64,000 nt of DNA from Megalobrama amblycephala (taxonomy: Eukaryota > Chordata > Actinopteri > Cypriniformes > Xenocyprididae): positions 4,887,796 through 4,951,795 of the forward strand of contig NC_063061.1 in the NCBI RefSeq assembly GCF_018812025.1. The letters are read 5' to 3'. Below the pieces are notes generated by a model that saw nothing but the letters and a program-made list of their open reading frames with translations, was not told the DNA's origin and made no database searches. Shown here one piece after another: positions 23,913-37,042 of this stretch (position 1 is the stretch's first letter; every line of letters starts with the position of its first letter). The translations under genes were made by a program, and so were the position numbers.

Positions 23913-24639
23913 CTGGGGGAACAGAAAGAAGAATTCATTGCAGGGCTGTGATGTTATGAAATGAAGGCAAATACTGAGTCTCTTTCCCACTAAAAATATC
24001 ACTGGGTGACATCACTGTCCAAATGCTTTAAACAGAGCGGACTAAAAAGTGTGGAAGGGAAAATCTGCCCATCTCGGTCTTTGTTTGGCACATGAGTGGG
24101 TGTTTGCCATGGCAACAGTTACCTGTTCATCCATACAGAGACAGAAAGCAGACTCGAGAGAAATCTCAACTGTATTTACACATGCGGTTATTGCTCTCAG
24201 AAGCAATCACGAGCGGCGAAGGACAACAGAATGTTATTTAAAATGGCAAGGATGATTGCTTTTATTGGTTACTGCACACCAAAGATAGTACGTTCTCAGA
24301 CTGTATGATTTAACCATGTCACTTTATTGAACATTTTAAATATGTAGCATTCCCAGTAATTACAGTTACTTCTCAGGTGATGGTTAAAAGGCCCTCATCT
24401 GTATCATCTTTACAATACTGATCAGAAACAGTCTGGCCTTTGTGGGATTTTCTTTTCTGAAAGTTGTTAATAAATAGATTATCTGTGCTTTTGCCAGTCT
24501 TGGCAATAAAACAGGCCTTTACAGCTATCAAAGTGATTTGATTTCTTTTCCTTATAGCTTCCCCCTTAATCTACCCCGATCTTTTTTCATCCAAGGACTT
24601 TTGACAAAATGCACATCTTTATTATTAATATAATATTAA
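23913..24639. other. Non-coding stretch upstream of the NHS-family large exon
   Basis: Intron or promoter-proximal sequence on the minus strand. Short open frames here have no recognisable domain. No repeat ends were seen. Confidence 0.5.
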
Positions 24640-24642
24640 TTA

Positions 24643-26233
24643 AAGAGATAGTTCACCTTGAAATGAAAATTAAGTTATCATTTGTTCACCCTGGTGTTGT
24701 TCTAATGCCGTAAGCTTTTCTTTCTTTTATCGACCACAAAAAAAAATCTCCTGTTTGCACTCATCCATATCATGGCAGTGAATAGCGACCAGCATCAAGC
24801 TTTTTAAAAAAGACGCAAAAGTATCACACAGTGATCCCATGTGACGTGTTGAGCAAAGTGTTCTGAGGGTATATGAAAGGGTTTGGTGAAAAACAAGCTG
24901 AAATTTAATGTATTATTTAACGAAAATCCTGCCCTTGGCCGTTGGGTCTTCTGTGCACGACTGCACGTTCGTGAGACTCTATTTGTGCCGTAGTTCACGC
25001 CGACTTGCTCACAAAAGTTGTGAGAAATCAATATTAACAAGAATTCAACATGAAATCAATACTTAGAAATCTGCGCAAGTCAAATATCTCCAGACCGGAA
25101 TTCCATTTGTCTGGTGACAGTCAGAATAACTTCTTGTTTCGAACACAACGGATATATTCACCTCAGAGAAGAAGGTACATGGATTGTATCTCATGTCACG
25201 CATGACATTTTTATTAATCTTGATTTCTCGCAACTTGTGTTTTTCTGGGTGAGTCAGAGTGAACAGCAGCGCTAATAGAGTCTCAAAAACGAGCAGTCGA
25301 GCACAGAAGACCAATGGCCAAGGTCAGGATTTTAGTTAGATAATACATTAAATTTCATATCATATATTACAAGCAACGTGACCTATGTAATCAGATTACT
25401 TTTCCAAGTAACTAGTAAAGTAACACATTACTTTTAAATTTACAACAAAATATCTGAGTTACTTTTTCAAATAAGTAACACAAGTTCCTTCATTTTCACA
25501 TTTATTGACTGACATCTCTCCTGTCGCCATGTTGAGAGAGAAATTCAGTTCAGAAGCGTTGTGTGAACATTATCGTTATTCCAGACTAGTTCTAGACTAA
25601 ATGTGCACATACATTTACTCATTTACTTCTCCTGCATCCTATTCTTCTGTATTCCAGAATGGCAGCAAAGCTGAAAGTCTTGTTTGTTTGAGAGGCGCCC
25701 TCTACTGTACAGGTGTGAATTTGCATTTCCTTCAGCCTGAGGCTTATTCATTTCACTTTTGGTGTGAAAGGGCCTTAACATTTGACAAAAATAGAATTTT
25801 TTTTTTTTTTTGTTATAAAAACAAACAACCAAACAGCCCAGCCCAGATGAGAAAAAGTAATGCAAAAGTAATGTAACGCATTACTTTTCATAAAAAGTAA
25901 CTAAGTAACTCAATTGATTTACTTTTTTTAGGGAGTAATGCAATATTTTAATGCAATATTTTTAAAAGTAACTTTCCCCAACACTGCCCCCAGAACACTT
26001 GGAATATACAACACGTTGCATGGAATTATTCTGCGATACTTTTGCGTCTTTTTTTAAAAGCTTGATGCTGGTCGCTATTCACCACCATTATATGGATGAG
26101 CACGAGTGCAACATTTAAAAAAAAATCTCCTTTTGTGGTCAATAAAAGAAAGAATGGCATACGGCATTAGAACAACACAAGGGTGAGTAAATGTTGACTT
26201 CATTTTCATTTTAGGGTGAACTATCCCTTTAAG
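24643..26233. mobile_element. Long TTAA-flanked palindromic MITE with internal insertion
   Basis: The left arm starts TTAAAGAGATAGTTCACC and the right arm ends GTGAACTATCCCTTTAA. The inner arms (GACGCAAAAGTATCACA and its complement near 26033; AGCATCAAGCTTTTTAAAA and its complement) are mirrored. The interior at about 25370-25990 is a different repeat rich in AAGTAACT, AAAGTAATG and their complements, also present near 44945-46400, so this looks like an element inside an element. Confidence 0.75.
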
Positions 26234-27195
26234 TGATGTCATTTTACGCATCATTTCTGAAAAAATAACAAAAACAGAGTGAACGCACAGAGTATCTGCA
26301 CTCCGCTCATACCTTTCACTGGAATGACTCATGATTTATCAAAAAATAATTTATTAATGTAGAAAAAAGTCCTCGAAGTGTCTCGGATAGCCAAACCCAC
26401 CATACACCATCATGTAAATACTGAATGCATCCATTATATAACATAGTCAGGCCATTATTTAAAAACATAATTAGTATATAATTATAGTAAACATTATTAA
26501 AATCTCTGACACAGTGTGTAAGAGGACATTCAAATGCCATAAGAGGAAAAACATGATGGACTGAATCTAAAAACGAAGCCTATTTCGATTCCACCCAGCG
26601 CTTGTGATGGTTTTGCAACAAAATGAGACCTGTAGAGTGTCTTAATTCATCAGGCTGACTAAATGCTCGCTCTGAAAATGATACCAAATGTTTACGCCTG
26701 CCTTTCTATCGCAGGGATCTCAGACAACCTGTCGCTCTGTATTGATAATAAGCATGGTCAACATGAAAGTTGCCATGAGTGCCATTACCAAATGGATCTT
26801 TCAGATCAACAAAACATTGAAGAAGCACACATCTTGCTACTCACATGCTCTTGCATGTGCATTGTGACGTTGCTGCTTACAACCAGAAAAATGTATGTTT
26901 GTAACCATATGGATGTGCATGACACCATTTGCCACGTTGGAATAAATATGCAAAATAAAACACTAATGAAAAACCACAAAAATTAACCTATTGAAAAACT
27001 GTGACTATCATTGCACGGCCAAAGTCAGAGGTCACTTTGTCAAAATGCACAGTATTGCCGCAGAGGACATACGTCGTACACAAAGACCAATCGACCAACC
27101 TCTAAATGCAGTAGCATTAGGACATTTCCCAGAGATCTGAGGATGACCAAACCCCACCGTCTCAAAAACATCCCATATTCTCCCCTTCGTCTTAC
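26234..27195. other. Non-coding, no feature recognised
   Basis: AT-rich sequence with short open frames lacking any recognisable domain. It lies in the presumed upstream intron of the NHS-family gene if the exon at 27196-27345 belongs to it. Confidence 0.45.
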
Positions 27196-27345
27196 CTTTC
27201 ATTCGCTCTGGAGACCGAGCCGTGCCTTCTGATGCCGTTCCCTCTCGATCGCCGTCTCTCTCTGGCTCAACGCATTCACATGCTGTTACCATGACGATAG
27301 GAAGTGGGCTGCTTGCTTCCTCTCCGAGTTCAAGTTCGCTGAATG
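27196..27345 (-). CDS. Candidate 150-nt coding exon, gene uncertain
   Basis: On the minus strand a long CT tract ending CTCACGCAG precedes 27345, and a consensus donor ATGAAAG then GTAAGA closes it at 27196. The open frame between (FSELELGEEASSPLPIVMV and on to TARSPERMK) begins and ends in phase 1, so the exon is in-frame skippable. The composition is acidic and Ser-rich. Both splice sites are good, but I do not recognise the sequence. The most economical owner is the NHS-family gene downstream on the same strand, as an alternative upstream exon; an independent gene or chance is not excluded. Confidence 0.4.
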
Positions 27346-28408
27346 CTGCGTGAGGAGAGAGAGAGGGAGAGAGAGACATATTATATAAACACCAAATCCT
27401 CAGAGACACTGGAAAATTCACTGTGCTGCTTGTCAAAAACAGCTACATACCAGAATCCACAATGCCAGCACAAATCCTCAGCTAAAGAAGTTACACAGTG
27501 AAATTGACACTAAAATCCATTGTAGCCTATATTATGACTCCAGAAGATTGCATGTTCGATTATATGCCTATGGATTAGTAATTACTTTAATAATCAGATA
27601 CGGTGCGTTCATAATTGATATTAAGAATAATCTTATGTAACATTAAGACTGTGGCACCAAAACCTGACAGAACCAAACAAACGGGACCAATGCACCAAAT
27701 GTTTGGATAAAACAGATGTGCAGCATTGCAGTAAAGGTATGAAAACAACTCAGAAAGAGAGTGCGTTTCTCATGCATATCACTGCACAACTGAGATTTGA
27801 AGTTTGTGCCACCCATTTTCAGGAACGCTGCGAAACAGCCATTGTTCTGCATTTTCCACATTTCAACAACAGAGGTGGTGTGAGTGCATGTTTGAAGAGG
27901 TGTGAAATATATAATCACTCCGTATTACACAACTCTGTTGCATAACAAGTCAATTTGATCGTAAAACTTCATGGTGGTGTTCAGTGTAGTGTTACATGAT
28001 TTAGAGCTTGGACCGGGGTGTTTACTTAGTATGGAGGGTCAGACAGGTTGATGTATGGTAATGGTTGCTGTAATCAGAGATAGCTCATTCAATTTGATTT
28101 ATATAGTCATTCAAAGAGATCCAAGAAAGGAATACTGGATATGGAAAGCAACCTGGATATGAACATGGATGTATAATCTTACAGCATGGTCAATGCTAAT
28201 GTAAGTTATTTGATTGAAATGCAAGGTTAGTTCTTATGTCTTTGAGGTCCTGAGGTTGATCATGCAGTGTCATTTGTTTTTAATGTGGTCAATAAGAGTT
28301 TATTCTCCATACAGCTTATCTATGGGCAAATTCCAATTGGAAGTGTGACATCTCACATGGAGAAAGGAAAGACAACGTAATTTCCTCATTATCTTCTCCT
28401 GGAATGTT
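27346..28408. other. Non-coding, no feature recognised
   Basis: No exon or transposon boundary that I can support. Several short open frames on both strands appear random. Confidence 0.45.
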
Positions 28409-29112
28409 ACAACCCGAATTCCGGAAATGTTGGGACGTTTTTTAAATTTGAATAAAATGAAAACTAAAAGACTTTCAAATCACATGAGCCAATATTTTAT
28501 TCACAATAGAACATGGATAACATAACAAATGTTTAAACTGAGAAATTTTACACTTTTATCCACTAAATGAGCTAATTTCAAATTTGATGCCTGCTACAGG
28601 TCTCAAAAAAGTTGCGCACGGGGTCTTTGGGCCCTTATACGACACTGCATCACTAATTGTCATGATGTGTAAATGACTTTGCTAAATGGGCTCAGGAATA
28701 CATCCAGAAACCACTGTCGGTAAACACGATCCGCCGTGCCATCTGCAGATGCCAACTAAAGATCTATCATGCAAAAAGGAAGCCATGTGTGGCAACATGT
28801 GGGCCAAGGCTCATTTAAAATGGACTGTTTCAAAGTGTAAATGTGTTCTATGGTCAGACGAGTCCAAATTTGTATTGTGTATTTCAGCAGGACAATGCAA
28901 AACCTCATACTGCAGCTATTACAACAGCATGGCTTCGTCGTAGAAGAGTCTGGGTGCTGAATTGGCCTACCTGCAGTCCAGATCTTTCACCTATAGAGAA
29001 AAATACATCAAAGACAACAACAGACTCTTCAGCAGCTGGAAACCTATATCAGGCAAGAATGGGACCAAATTCCAACACCAAAACTCCAGAAACTCATTAC
29101 CTTGATGCCAAA
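28409..29112 (+). mobile_element. Decayed Tc1/mariner relic with internal deletions
   Basis: Starts TACAACCCGAATTCCGGAAATGTTGGGAC, the counterpart of the terminus at 62793. Translated pieces (ETTVG.. then KWTVSKCKCVLWSDESKF, then QDNAKPHTAAITTAWLRRRR and CSPDLSPIE) match the Tc1 transposase at 62860-63852. The first catalytic Asp (SDES), the second (QDNAKPH) and the Glu (SPIE) are visible, but much of the N-terminus and the segment between SKF and QDNA are deleted and the frames are broken. Non-functional. Confidence 0.85.
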
Positions 29113-30865
29113 AAATGTGTTTTTTATAATTTTTTACTTCATCGGAATGGTACGAAACCTGGTAAAGTTTTTGACACTTGCCTTGTGAACACAAAAAATC
29201 ATGGACTTGATCCCAAAAGGTTAAATGGTTCTGAAAAAAATTACACTTGTACTGTTCGTGGTCAAAAATGGCCTCATTGGAAATGAATGTAAAACGAATT
29301 TCATCTAGTGGTAACGTTTGGTACTGCACCCAAAAAGAATTTGAGATATCAACCTCAAATTTGGAACACAACTTTATGGCCTGGGTTTTCTCACAGTTTT
29401 AGAGTAAATTGTGTTTTGGAAAATTTAAAAATAGCATTTTTCTATAACTTTTTTTAATTTCATTTTTTAAACTTTCATTTCAGCAATAATCTGCCAAGTG
29501 CCTTCTGTAAAAAGATGCCAAACTTAATGTGCTCAAAAGCATTTAAGATTTACAACAGTTTAAGTTGGAAATTTCATTTTCGGGTCTATGATCAAAAAGT
29601 GATTAACAGGTAATAAATGGATCCCATAAATATAATTTAATAACATAAAATCCAAAAAATCCAAAAAGTTAAATCGAATCCATGACCTTGGCATTGCTAG
29701 CACCTACAGAAATGCTACATGGTATGAATGCTTTTGTCTTTGGGAAAACAAATATTTTTGATTTAATATTAAATCAATATTTAAGCTTTGAACCAAACCA
29801 TAAATATAACTGAAAAATAATTTGAGAAGAAAATGATACATTTGGCTGTAACCAATTAGTGTTTTTATTTATTTATTTATTTATTTATTTAAGTTAGTCC
29901 AAAGTATATTTTTCACGAGGACGATACCAGCATTGGTCAGTGTGTTCTTCATGATGGAGAAGTCCATCATAAGGGCGAGGTGTAGGCGTCTCTCCAGCTG
30001 TCTGGCTGGAAGTGGCAGCAGTTCATCCAGCAGACATTGATCATTGAAGCCCCACACTGGACGCTCGACACAGGCTGCAGGTGGTGGGTGGACATCAGAC
30101 TGGACAGAGCTGGATCCGGCAGGTTCTGGTACTCTCGGGAGAAGATAAGCATTCTAGCTGCTGCATTGTGAACATAAACTGAAATTATGCTGTGCACCAA
30201 AAGAGTACACTGTAAACAGAGGTAACCTGCAATTGTTACCTTAAAGCCATAACCACCTTGGACATTGAGGGGGACAAGTCCCACCCAGTAATTAGAAATG
30301 GCCAAATTGCCCCCCCAAATATATGATATTGTTAATGCTGCTCTGCTGCACTCCATTACACACCGCTGTTTGTTGTTAGGTTGACAAAAAGTTTTAAAAG
30401 TTAAATTTTTGGGCTGGTCTGCGTCTGCCAAAGTGGTCTAACAGCACTCACAAATGTCAAAATGATCGAGATAGCCAATCAGACCAAAGTGGGCGTGGCA
30501 TAAAAAGTAGGCGGGGCTTACTGTTCACAAGTGTGAATTCCAACTCAACGCTTTAGTTTTAGCAGTAAAATAGTGTGTAGTAAGATGTACATAATTAAAC
30601 ATTTAATATCTGACCACTGATTTACGACAGAAATGTTCAACGACTATCGAAGGAATATCCAGTGATTCAAACTACCCATGAAATTTCACCGTTTTGAATT
30701 GAGAATATGCTATGGTTCACATGATTCGTACTGAATGTTACAAGGCAAGAAATGTTTTGCGTTTTTGACATATTAGACATTAGGGCTACACTCAATTTCT
30801 AACAAAAGATATTTTGGCAAAATGTGTATTTAATCAGAATTGATCTGTTTGACGCACACGTGCGC
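29113..30865. other. Repeat-derived non-coding sequence
   Basis: Abruptly different, AT-rich sequence joins the Tc1 relic near 29113. It includes a (TTTA)n run at about 29865-29890. Open frames at 29967-30431 (minus) and elsewhere have no domain I recognise. Probably old mobile-element sequence, but I cannot name the family. Confidence 0.4.
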
Positions 30866-31031
30866 ACCGGTGTTGTGCCGAATTTCGACTCCCTGCCAAA
30901 TTATTATCCCCCTCGTTGAAGTAGCTATCTGATTGCCTAATCCTAACCCCACCCCCACACCTAATCCTAAACCACCCAATACTAGGGGGGTAATAATTTG
31001 GCAGGGGTAGGAATTCGGCACCACACCGGCG
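30866..31031. mobile_element. Small hairpin MITE
   Basis: About 165 bp whose two halves are inverted copies: CCGGTGTTGTGCCGAATTTC and CTGCCAAATTATTATCCCCC on the left, mirrored by GGGGGGTAATAATTTGGCAG and GAATTCGGCACCACACCGG on the right, with a C-rich linker of CCTAATCCTAA repeats. It would fold into a near-complete stem. Confidence 0.75.
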
Positions 31032-31504
31032 CTCGTTCATTGAACTCTGTGAAATTTAAGTTGGCAGATTATACTAAATACTAAATCTACAGATAAGGAT
31101 ATCCATAAAATGTAAGTTATGCGCTGAGGAAAACACGTGTTAAAGGCATTAGACAGCACACGCATCTGTCAAAGCAGGAGAGGTAAACGTTTGATTTTGT
31201 TTGAAGCGCAGAAAGTATGTTTCGTAGGACTTGGATCATGTACCTTTCCCGCTGCAGCTCCTCCCCTATTTTCCAAATGCATTTTGTCCATAGAAATGGG
31301 TTATTTCCTACTGTAAAGCGATGTGATTGGCTGGTGGTTTCCGTCCAAGCGTGCAGACGCGACTAATCGTTAATCAAATTTGTTGTTGATTATTTTTATT
31401 GTCAATAATAATCGATTTTATTGATTAGTTGTTGCAGCCCTATTATGAATGAGTGAATGTGGGCATACTTTTAAATTAAAAAAAAAAATTATTAGCAAAT
31501 AGTT

Positions 31505-32296
31505 TAAAGGGGAGGTTGATTATTATTTCACTTTTTTAACTTTAGTTAGTGCAAAGTTACGACGCTCAAAGTTCAATGCAAAGGGAGATATTTTCTTTGA
31601 CAGAATTCTCTGTTTAAGGACTACAATGGCTGGTAGGGACTACAATGAGCTTCTTGGTGGCATAACAAACCCTAAAATTTACATAAACCCCGCCCCCGAG
31701 AACACACAACAAAGGGGGTGAGGCCATGTTGTGCTGCTTTAGAGAAGAGGAAGAGTTGTTTTAGTAGAGTGTTGTTGTCATGCCGTCATTTTACGCTGAA
31801 CTGCTTCACAAACGAGGGTCAATTCAGCGCTGGATTTGCACAAAAGATGAACATGACGGCACATGCTAGTCGATGAGTTGAATCAACTCCACAGCAACTA
31901 CATACATTTATCCACTAACCATTCAGAAACGTCCAGTTTCATTCTAAAAGTTGTAACTTCTTCCTGAGTCTCTCCATCAGTGTCGACTCCGGTTTGAACA
32001 ATGTAAGGCTGAACAAAATCCTCATTTTGGCTGCGTGAGATTCTCCAGCTTTGTTGTTGTTGAGCTGTTAAAGCCCCGCCCACTTCTGGAAAGGGGGCCG
32101 GGAGCAGCAGCTCATTTGCATTTAAAGGGACAAACACAAAAACTGTGTGTTTTTGCTCACACCCAAATAGAGGCAAATTTGACAAGCTATAATAAATGAT
32201 CTGTGGGGGATTTTGAGCTGAAACTTCAAAGACACATTCTGTGGACACCACAGACTTATATTACATCTTGTAAAAGGGGCATTATAGGTCACCTTT
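31505..32296. mobile_element. Interspersed repeat sharing an end with 60073-60320
   Basis: Starts around TTTAAAGGGGAGGTTG and ends AAAAGGGGCATTATAGGTCACCTTTAAA, suggesting AAAGG inverted ends. The right 330 bp (CTCTCCATCAGTGTCGACTCC, GATTCTCCAGCTTTGTTGTT, GAGCTGAAACTTCA) is repeated nearly exactly at 60073-60320, and its last part again at about 14300-14355. Non-coding. Confidence 0.6.
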
Positions 32297-34050
32297 AAAT
32301 ATCTATTTCTAACCGTGTTGTTGGAAATTTATGTATAGGTTAAAACCAGTTAATTTAGATGTTACCATTTTTTCAGTGTAGATGATAATGCATGAATTCA
32401 CAGTAAATAAATTCCAGTATTACTTTATTTCGATGGTCCACTTTAGACATTTTACTAACTATAAGTAACTGCACCTACATGTCAGCTAACTCTCATTAGA
32501 GTATTAGTAGACTTTCTGCTTAATAGCTGCTAACACTTTATTTTGATGCTCCCAACACACATTCTACTGACTGTAAGACACACTGCAACTAAATGTCAAA
32601 TTATTCTACTAACCCAAACCTCAAAACCTAACAGTCTACTAATAGTCTGAGAGTTTGTGGACATGTACTTGCAAAGTTAGTAGAATGTGGACTATCAAAA
32701 TAAAGACGTGTAACCTAAATTCCTCCAATGTTGTGCATGTTTTCTTTCAGCAGTTCAGTGCATCACACACTGCACCCTCATCATTTTTCTTAAAACTGAC
32801 ACCAAACCCACAGAGCATGCGGCACTCCCTTCAAATAGAGGAAGCACGTTTGCTCAAGCGGACAGTGACAGGAAACAGGGTTTCTAGATTGCTTAAACAC
32901 TGGGTTGAGGTGATGGCCATAGTCAAGAAAGCACCTGCAGGAGGATTTGAAACCACACAGTATGAAATAAGGACAACACCCAAGAACAACAACTTCTCCT
33001 TTTTATTTGAAATTAGTTTGAGTTTTGACTATAAGAATAAAGCCTGAATGATTTTTGCTCATTGAAAAAATTAAGTTTTATAAGGAGTACAAAATGAAAC
33101 AGAGACATTTTGAAGAATAAAAAACATTGAAACAAACATTTAAAATTACATTCATCTGGAAGAAAACATACGGAAGCCCTGAGGATTTCATGTTGTTCTT
33201 TATTGTTTTCATGATGATTGCAACTTTCAGTGAAATTTCCTCATTATGTCAACATAACAAAAGTTGCTCTGGGGGAAACAAATGATCTACATTATACTGC
33301 TGGCTCATTCTATAAATGGCAAAACACTTCATCAGAGAAGAGTAGAGATGTTGTTGTTTGAATTAAGAGAATAATTACATGCGTCCACAGATAAATCATT
33401 TATAATAAACACTGCAACACGCAGTAACAAATAAGAATAGACTATTCTGACTGGTAAATTTAAAGGCAATTTAGTTAATTTTAAGAGATGTTATGCAAAC
33501 CTGAAAGGTTATGAGAAGCAGCATTATATTATATTATAATAATAAGAGTTCAAAAATACTGCAGTTAACTAATTTGTGTTTATTAGCAATAAACACGCAC
33601 TCGTTGACACATAGAAGGTTAAATTATGGTAAGTAATTCAATAATTCATTATGTCATGACAACAATGTTATGCATCTATAGGATAACTTGGTTAACTGGT
33701 TACATATAGTTGACAATTTCAGCATTTTGACTCGTAATTTCAACAGCAATTTCTGGCCAACCACGTTATTTTCTGTAACCTCAGATCTGAATACAGACCT
33801 ACAACTTCAATAAAATAAAACGCACTTGACAATAGGTTATTGTAATAAAATATATAAAAAAAAACGAAAGGACACTTATGATAATGTGTTTAAAATGTCC
33901 ATTGCAGAACAAAATAACATATGATGCTGGTCGCATGGTGTTGTGATGGACCATTTTTAGTTTTAAACTTTTGCGGACATGAGCAAAATAAAATCTTTCC
34001 TTAATTTAAATCAACCTCAATCTTATTTTTCTGAAGCATTTTTGTAGAAA
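32297..34050. other. Non-coding, repeat-rich
   Basis: Part of 32400-32700 resembles common fish repeat sequence with GCTAACACTTTATTTTGATG. An open frame of 130 codons at 32655-33047 (plus) has no domain I recognise and no splice support, so it is not called as a gene. Confidence 0.4.
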
Positions 34051-34850
34051 TAAATTTAATATAGATAAATTCCCCCTGTAGTCAATAATTTTATCCCTTA
34101 AAACTCATCTTTAATCACCAAAATGACATATTTAAAAAAAAATTGCTTCATGCCTTAAAGGATTAGTTCACTTTTAAATAAACTTTTCCTGATAATTTAC
34201 TCACCTCCATGTCGTCCATGTCCTTCTTTCTTCAGTCGAAAAGAAATTAAAGTTTTTGATGAAAACATTCCAGGATTTTTCTCCTTATAGTGGACTTCAA
34301 TGGGCACCAAACAGTTGAAGGTCAAAATTAGTTTCACTGCAGCTTCAAATTGTTCTACACGATCCCAGATGAGAAATTTTCCTATATGGAAAAAAATCCT
34401 GGAATGTTTTATTCAAAAACTTTAATTTCTTTTCAACTGAAGAAAGAAAGACATGGACATCTTGGATGACATGGGGGTGAGTAAATTATCAGGAAAAGTT
34501 TATTTAAAAGTGGACTAATCCTTTAATGGGGATAGCTTGAATGGGGATCTATGAATATGCAAATTAGCCTCACCTCCACTTGCTGTCACAAGCTCAGGGG
34601 ACTTTAACATTTCTTGTTATTTGACTAAAAGTTTGCTAAGAAGTATTTCCTACTAAAGCGAGGCGGTATTTGATTCTGGTAAGTGTATCTATAGCAGATT
34701 GGTGGGAGTGGCCTTGGACTATAGATTCCTCATTAGCGTCCGTTTCAATGGGTCACTATATGTGAAATGTCCGCCATATTGGAGCAATCAGTAATCATTC
34801 AACAGTCAGTTGACAGCCTCCGTATCCGTAGTTAGACGCATGTATGAATA
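34050..34850. mobile_element. Octamer-containing repeat split by a nested MITE
   Basis: Two blocks (about 34080-34155 with TATCCCTTAAAACTCATCTT, and 34525-34600 with CTATGAATATGCAAATTAGC) are contiguous in a second copy at 41225-41410 but are separated here by the MITE at 34157-34523. Both copies carry the octamer ATGCAAAT. Non-coding. Confidence 0.7.
34157..34523. mobile_element. TTAA-flanked palindromic MITE, nested copy
   Basis: Ends TTAAAGGATTAGTTCACTTT and AAGTGGACTAATCCTTTAA are inverted, with TTAA at both edges. Arms TTTATTTAAAAGTG, AAACTTTTCCTGATAATTTACTCAC and AAAGTTTTTGATGAAAACATTCC have mirrored copies. It interrupts the older repeat described at 34050-34850. Confidence 0.85.
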
Positions 34851-35599
34851 TCTATATGAAATAGACTTCAGCAGATGATTTCGCTAAACTAAACAATACA
34901 ACAAGATGAAGGCATCAGCTGACACGCCATTAAAAAGTTACCATAGTAAAAGTAAAAACATTAATACCAAGTTTTATTAAAAGCCCATGTTGCCAACGGT
35001 GAAGTACATCAAAGCAATTACAAACAACTGAAACAAGGGTACACAAACTATTTATGTGAGATTATAATATGCTTTACTGTAATGAATAAGGTATGATAGG
35101 TCTATATCCAAAACAAAATAAGAGGCTTATAGTGTGATGCTTGCCTATATATTTTTCTCTCATGATGTCGAGGTGTTATTTTGTGGTTGTTAGGGTGTTA
35201 TACTGTAGGTGGTTTTGGTGGCTTGGGTGGTTTCTTATGCTTAGTGTTCAAAGTCAAAAGCCAGCCCACAAGTCTCTGTGAACTGTTCACCTACAGTGGG
35301 ACACACTTGAATAATGATGGTCTCGATTGAATGAGTTTTGTAGTTGTAGTTTTTTATAAACACTGTACAGACAAAAGTGCCAAAGCATATCAAAGAAACG
35401 GGTTTAATATTCAGTACATAAGCATTAAAATGACTGCTGTAGGTGTATACCACTAATGGGAACACATTATTTATGTAACAAATTTAAAAACAAAATGACT
35501 GGAATTGGGAGGATTCAGACTGAAATATCAGAGACAGTAAGTTGCAGTTGTGGTTTCCCAACATCTTTTGCATATTTGAACCCTTTCCGGCAGTGGCTG

Positions 35600-36185
35600 A
35601 ATGATTTTGAGATCCATTTTTTTCACACTGAGAGACACATGTATTACAAAAAGGTTCAAACATTCACTGATGCTCCAGAAGGAAACACGATGCATTAAGA
35701 GAACTTTTGGAATTTAACTGTACTTAAAAAAAATACATACCAATCTAAAGCACTTAAGAAATTTTAGGAAAAATATATAAAAAATAAAGATTTTTTCCTA
35801 AAATTTCTTGAGTGCCTTGGATTGATATGTTTTTTATGAGTTGAATTATCCCTACACCCAAAGAGCACCGGGATACGGATTTTACACCCACACAGCACTT
35901 TCCTTGTTTTTTGTAAGTTGTACTTAATTTGTCTTCTGGGAAATGTGTAAGTATCTTCTGTTGCTCCTGAGGGGCAGTACTAAATTAAAAAAATATATGA
36001 TATTTAAACAAAATAAGAAAAATTGTGACATCTTCATCCTGTTCAAAAGTTTTCACGCCCTGACTCTCAATGCATCGTGTTTTCTTCTGGAGCATCAGTG
36101 AATGTTTGAACCTTTTTTAATAGTTGTGTTTGAGTCCCTCAGTTGTCCTCAGTGTGAAAAGATGGATCTCAAAATTTTGTTAAAA
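35600..36185. mobile_element. Large palindromic element with inner hairpin
   Basis: The left arm at about 35610-35700 (GAGATCCATTTTTTTCACAC, CACTGATGCTCCAGAAGG) is mirrored at about 36067-36175 (CTTCTGGAGCATCAGTGAAT, GTGTGAAAAGATGGATCTC). Inside it a tighter stem at about 35733-35832 pairs AAGAAATTTTAGGAAAAA with TTTTTTCCTAAAATTTCTT. Non-coding MITE-like structure. Confidence 0.7.
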
Positions 36186-36272
36186 TAATTAATATTTTGC
36201 AGATTCTGCAAACTTTTGAGCATGGCTATATCTATTTCGATATATCTAGTTCAGTCATAAGGGTGCAGGCTG

Positions 36273-37042
36273 TGAGCATTAAAGGAATAGTTCACCCAAA
36301 AATGAAAATTCATTAATTACTCTCCCTCATGTCGTTCCACACCCGTAAGACCTTTGTTCATCTTCGGAACACAAATTAAGATATTTTTGATGAAATCAGA
36401 TGGCTCAGTGAGGCCTGCATTGCCAGCAAGACAATTAACACTTTCAGTGCCCAGAAAGCTACTAAAAACATATTTAAAACAGATCATGTGACTGCAGTGG
36501 TTCAACCTTAATGTTATGAAGCGATGAGAATACTTTTTGTGCACCACAAAAACAAATGAATGACTTTTCAACAATATCTAGTGATGGACGATTTCAAAAC
36601 ACTGTTTCATGAAGCTTTACGAATCATTTGATTCAAATCAGTTAAAAACGTCACATGATTTCAGCAGTTCCAAATCACTAATTCGAATCAAAAGATTCAT
36701 AAAGATTCAAAGCAGTGTTTTGAAATCACCCATCACTAGATATTGTTGAAAAGTAGTTATTTTGTTTTTTTTGCCGCACAAGAAGTATTCTCATCGCTTC
36801 ATAACATTAAGGTTGAACCACTGCAGTCACATGAACTGATTTAAATATGTCTTTAGTAGCTTTCTGGATCTTGAAAAGTTCAGTGGCATTGCTGGCAATG
36901 CAGGCCTCACTGAGCCATCAGATTTCATCAAAAATATCTTAATTTGTGTTCTGAAGATGAACGAAGGTCTTACGGGTGTGGAACGACATGAGGGAGAGTA
37001 ATTAATGTCATTATTTTCATTTTTGGATGAACTAACCCTTTA
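36273..37042. mobile_element. TTAA-flanked palindromic MITE, copy with long arms
   Basis: Left TTAAAGGAATAGTTCACCC, right GAACTAACCCTTTAA, TTAA at both edges. The arms are almost fully mirrored (CGTTCCACACCCGTAAGACC, TTAAGATATTTTTGATGAAATC, CAACCTTAATGTTATGAAGCG and their complements), so most of the 770 bp can fold on itself. Confidence 0.85.

Noticed and set aside
29967..30431. A 154-codon frame on the minus strand
   Set aside because: No recognisable domain or splice support, and it lies among repeat-like sequence; probably chance or an old mobile element.
32655..33047. A 130-codon frame on the plus strand
   Set aside because: No recognised family or codon bias; partly overlaps a common repeat.
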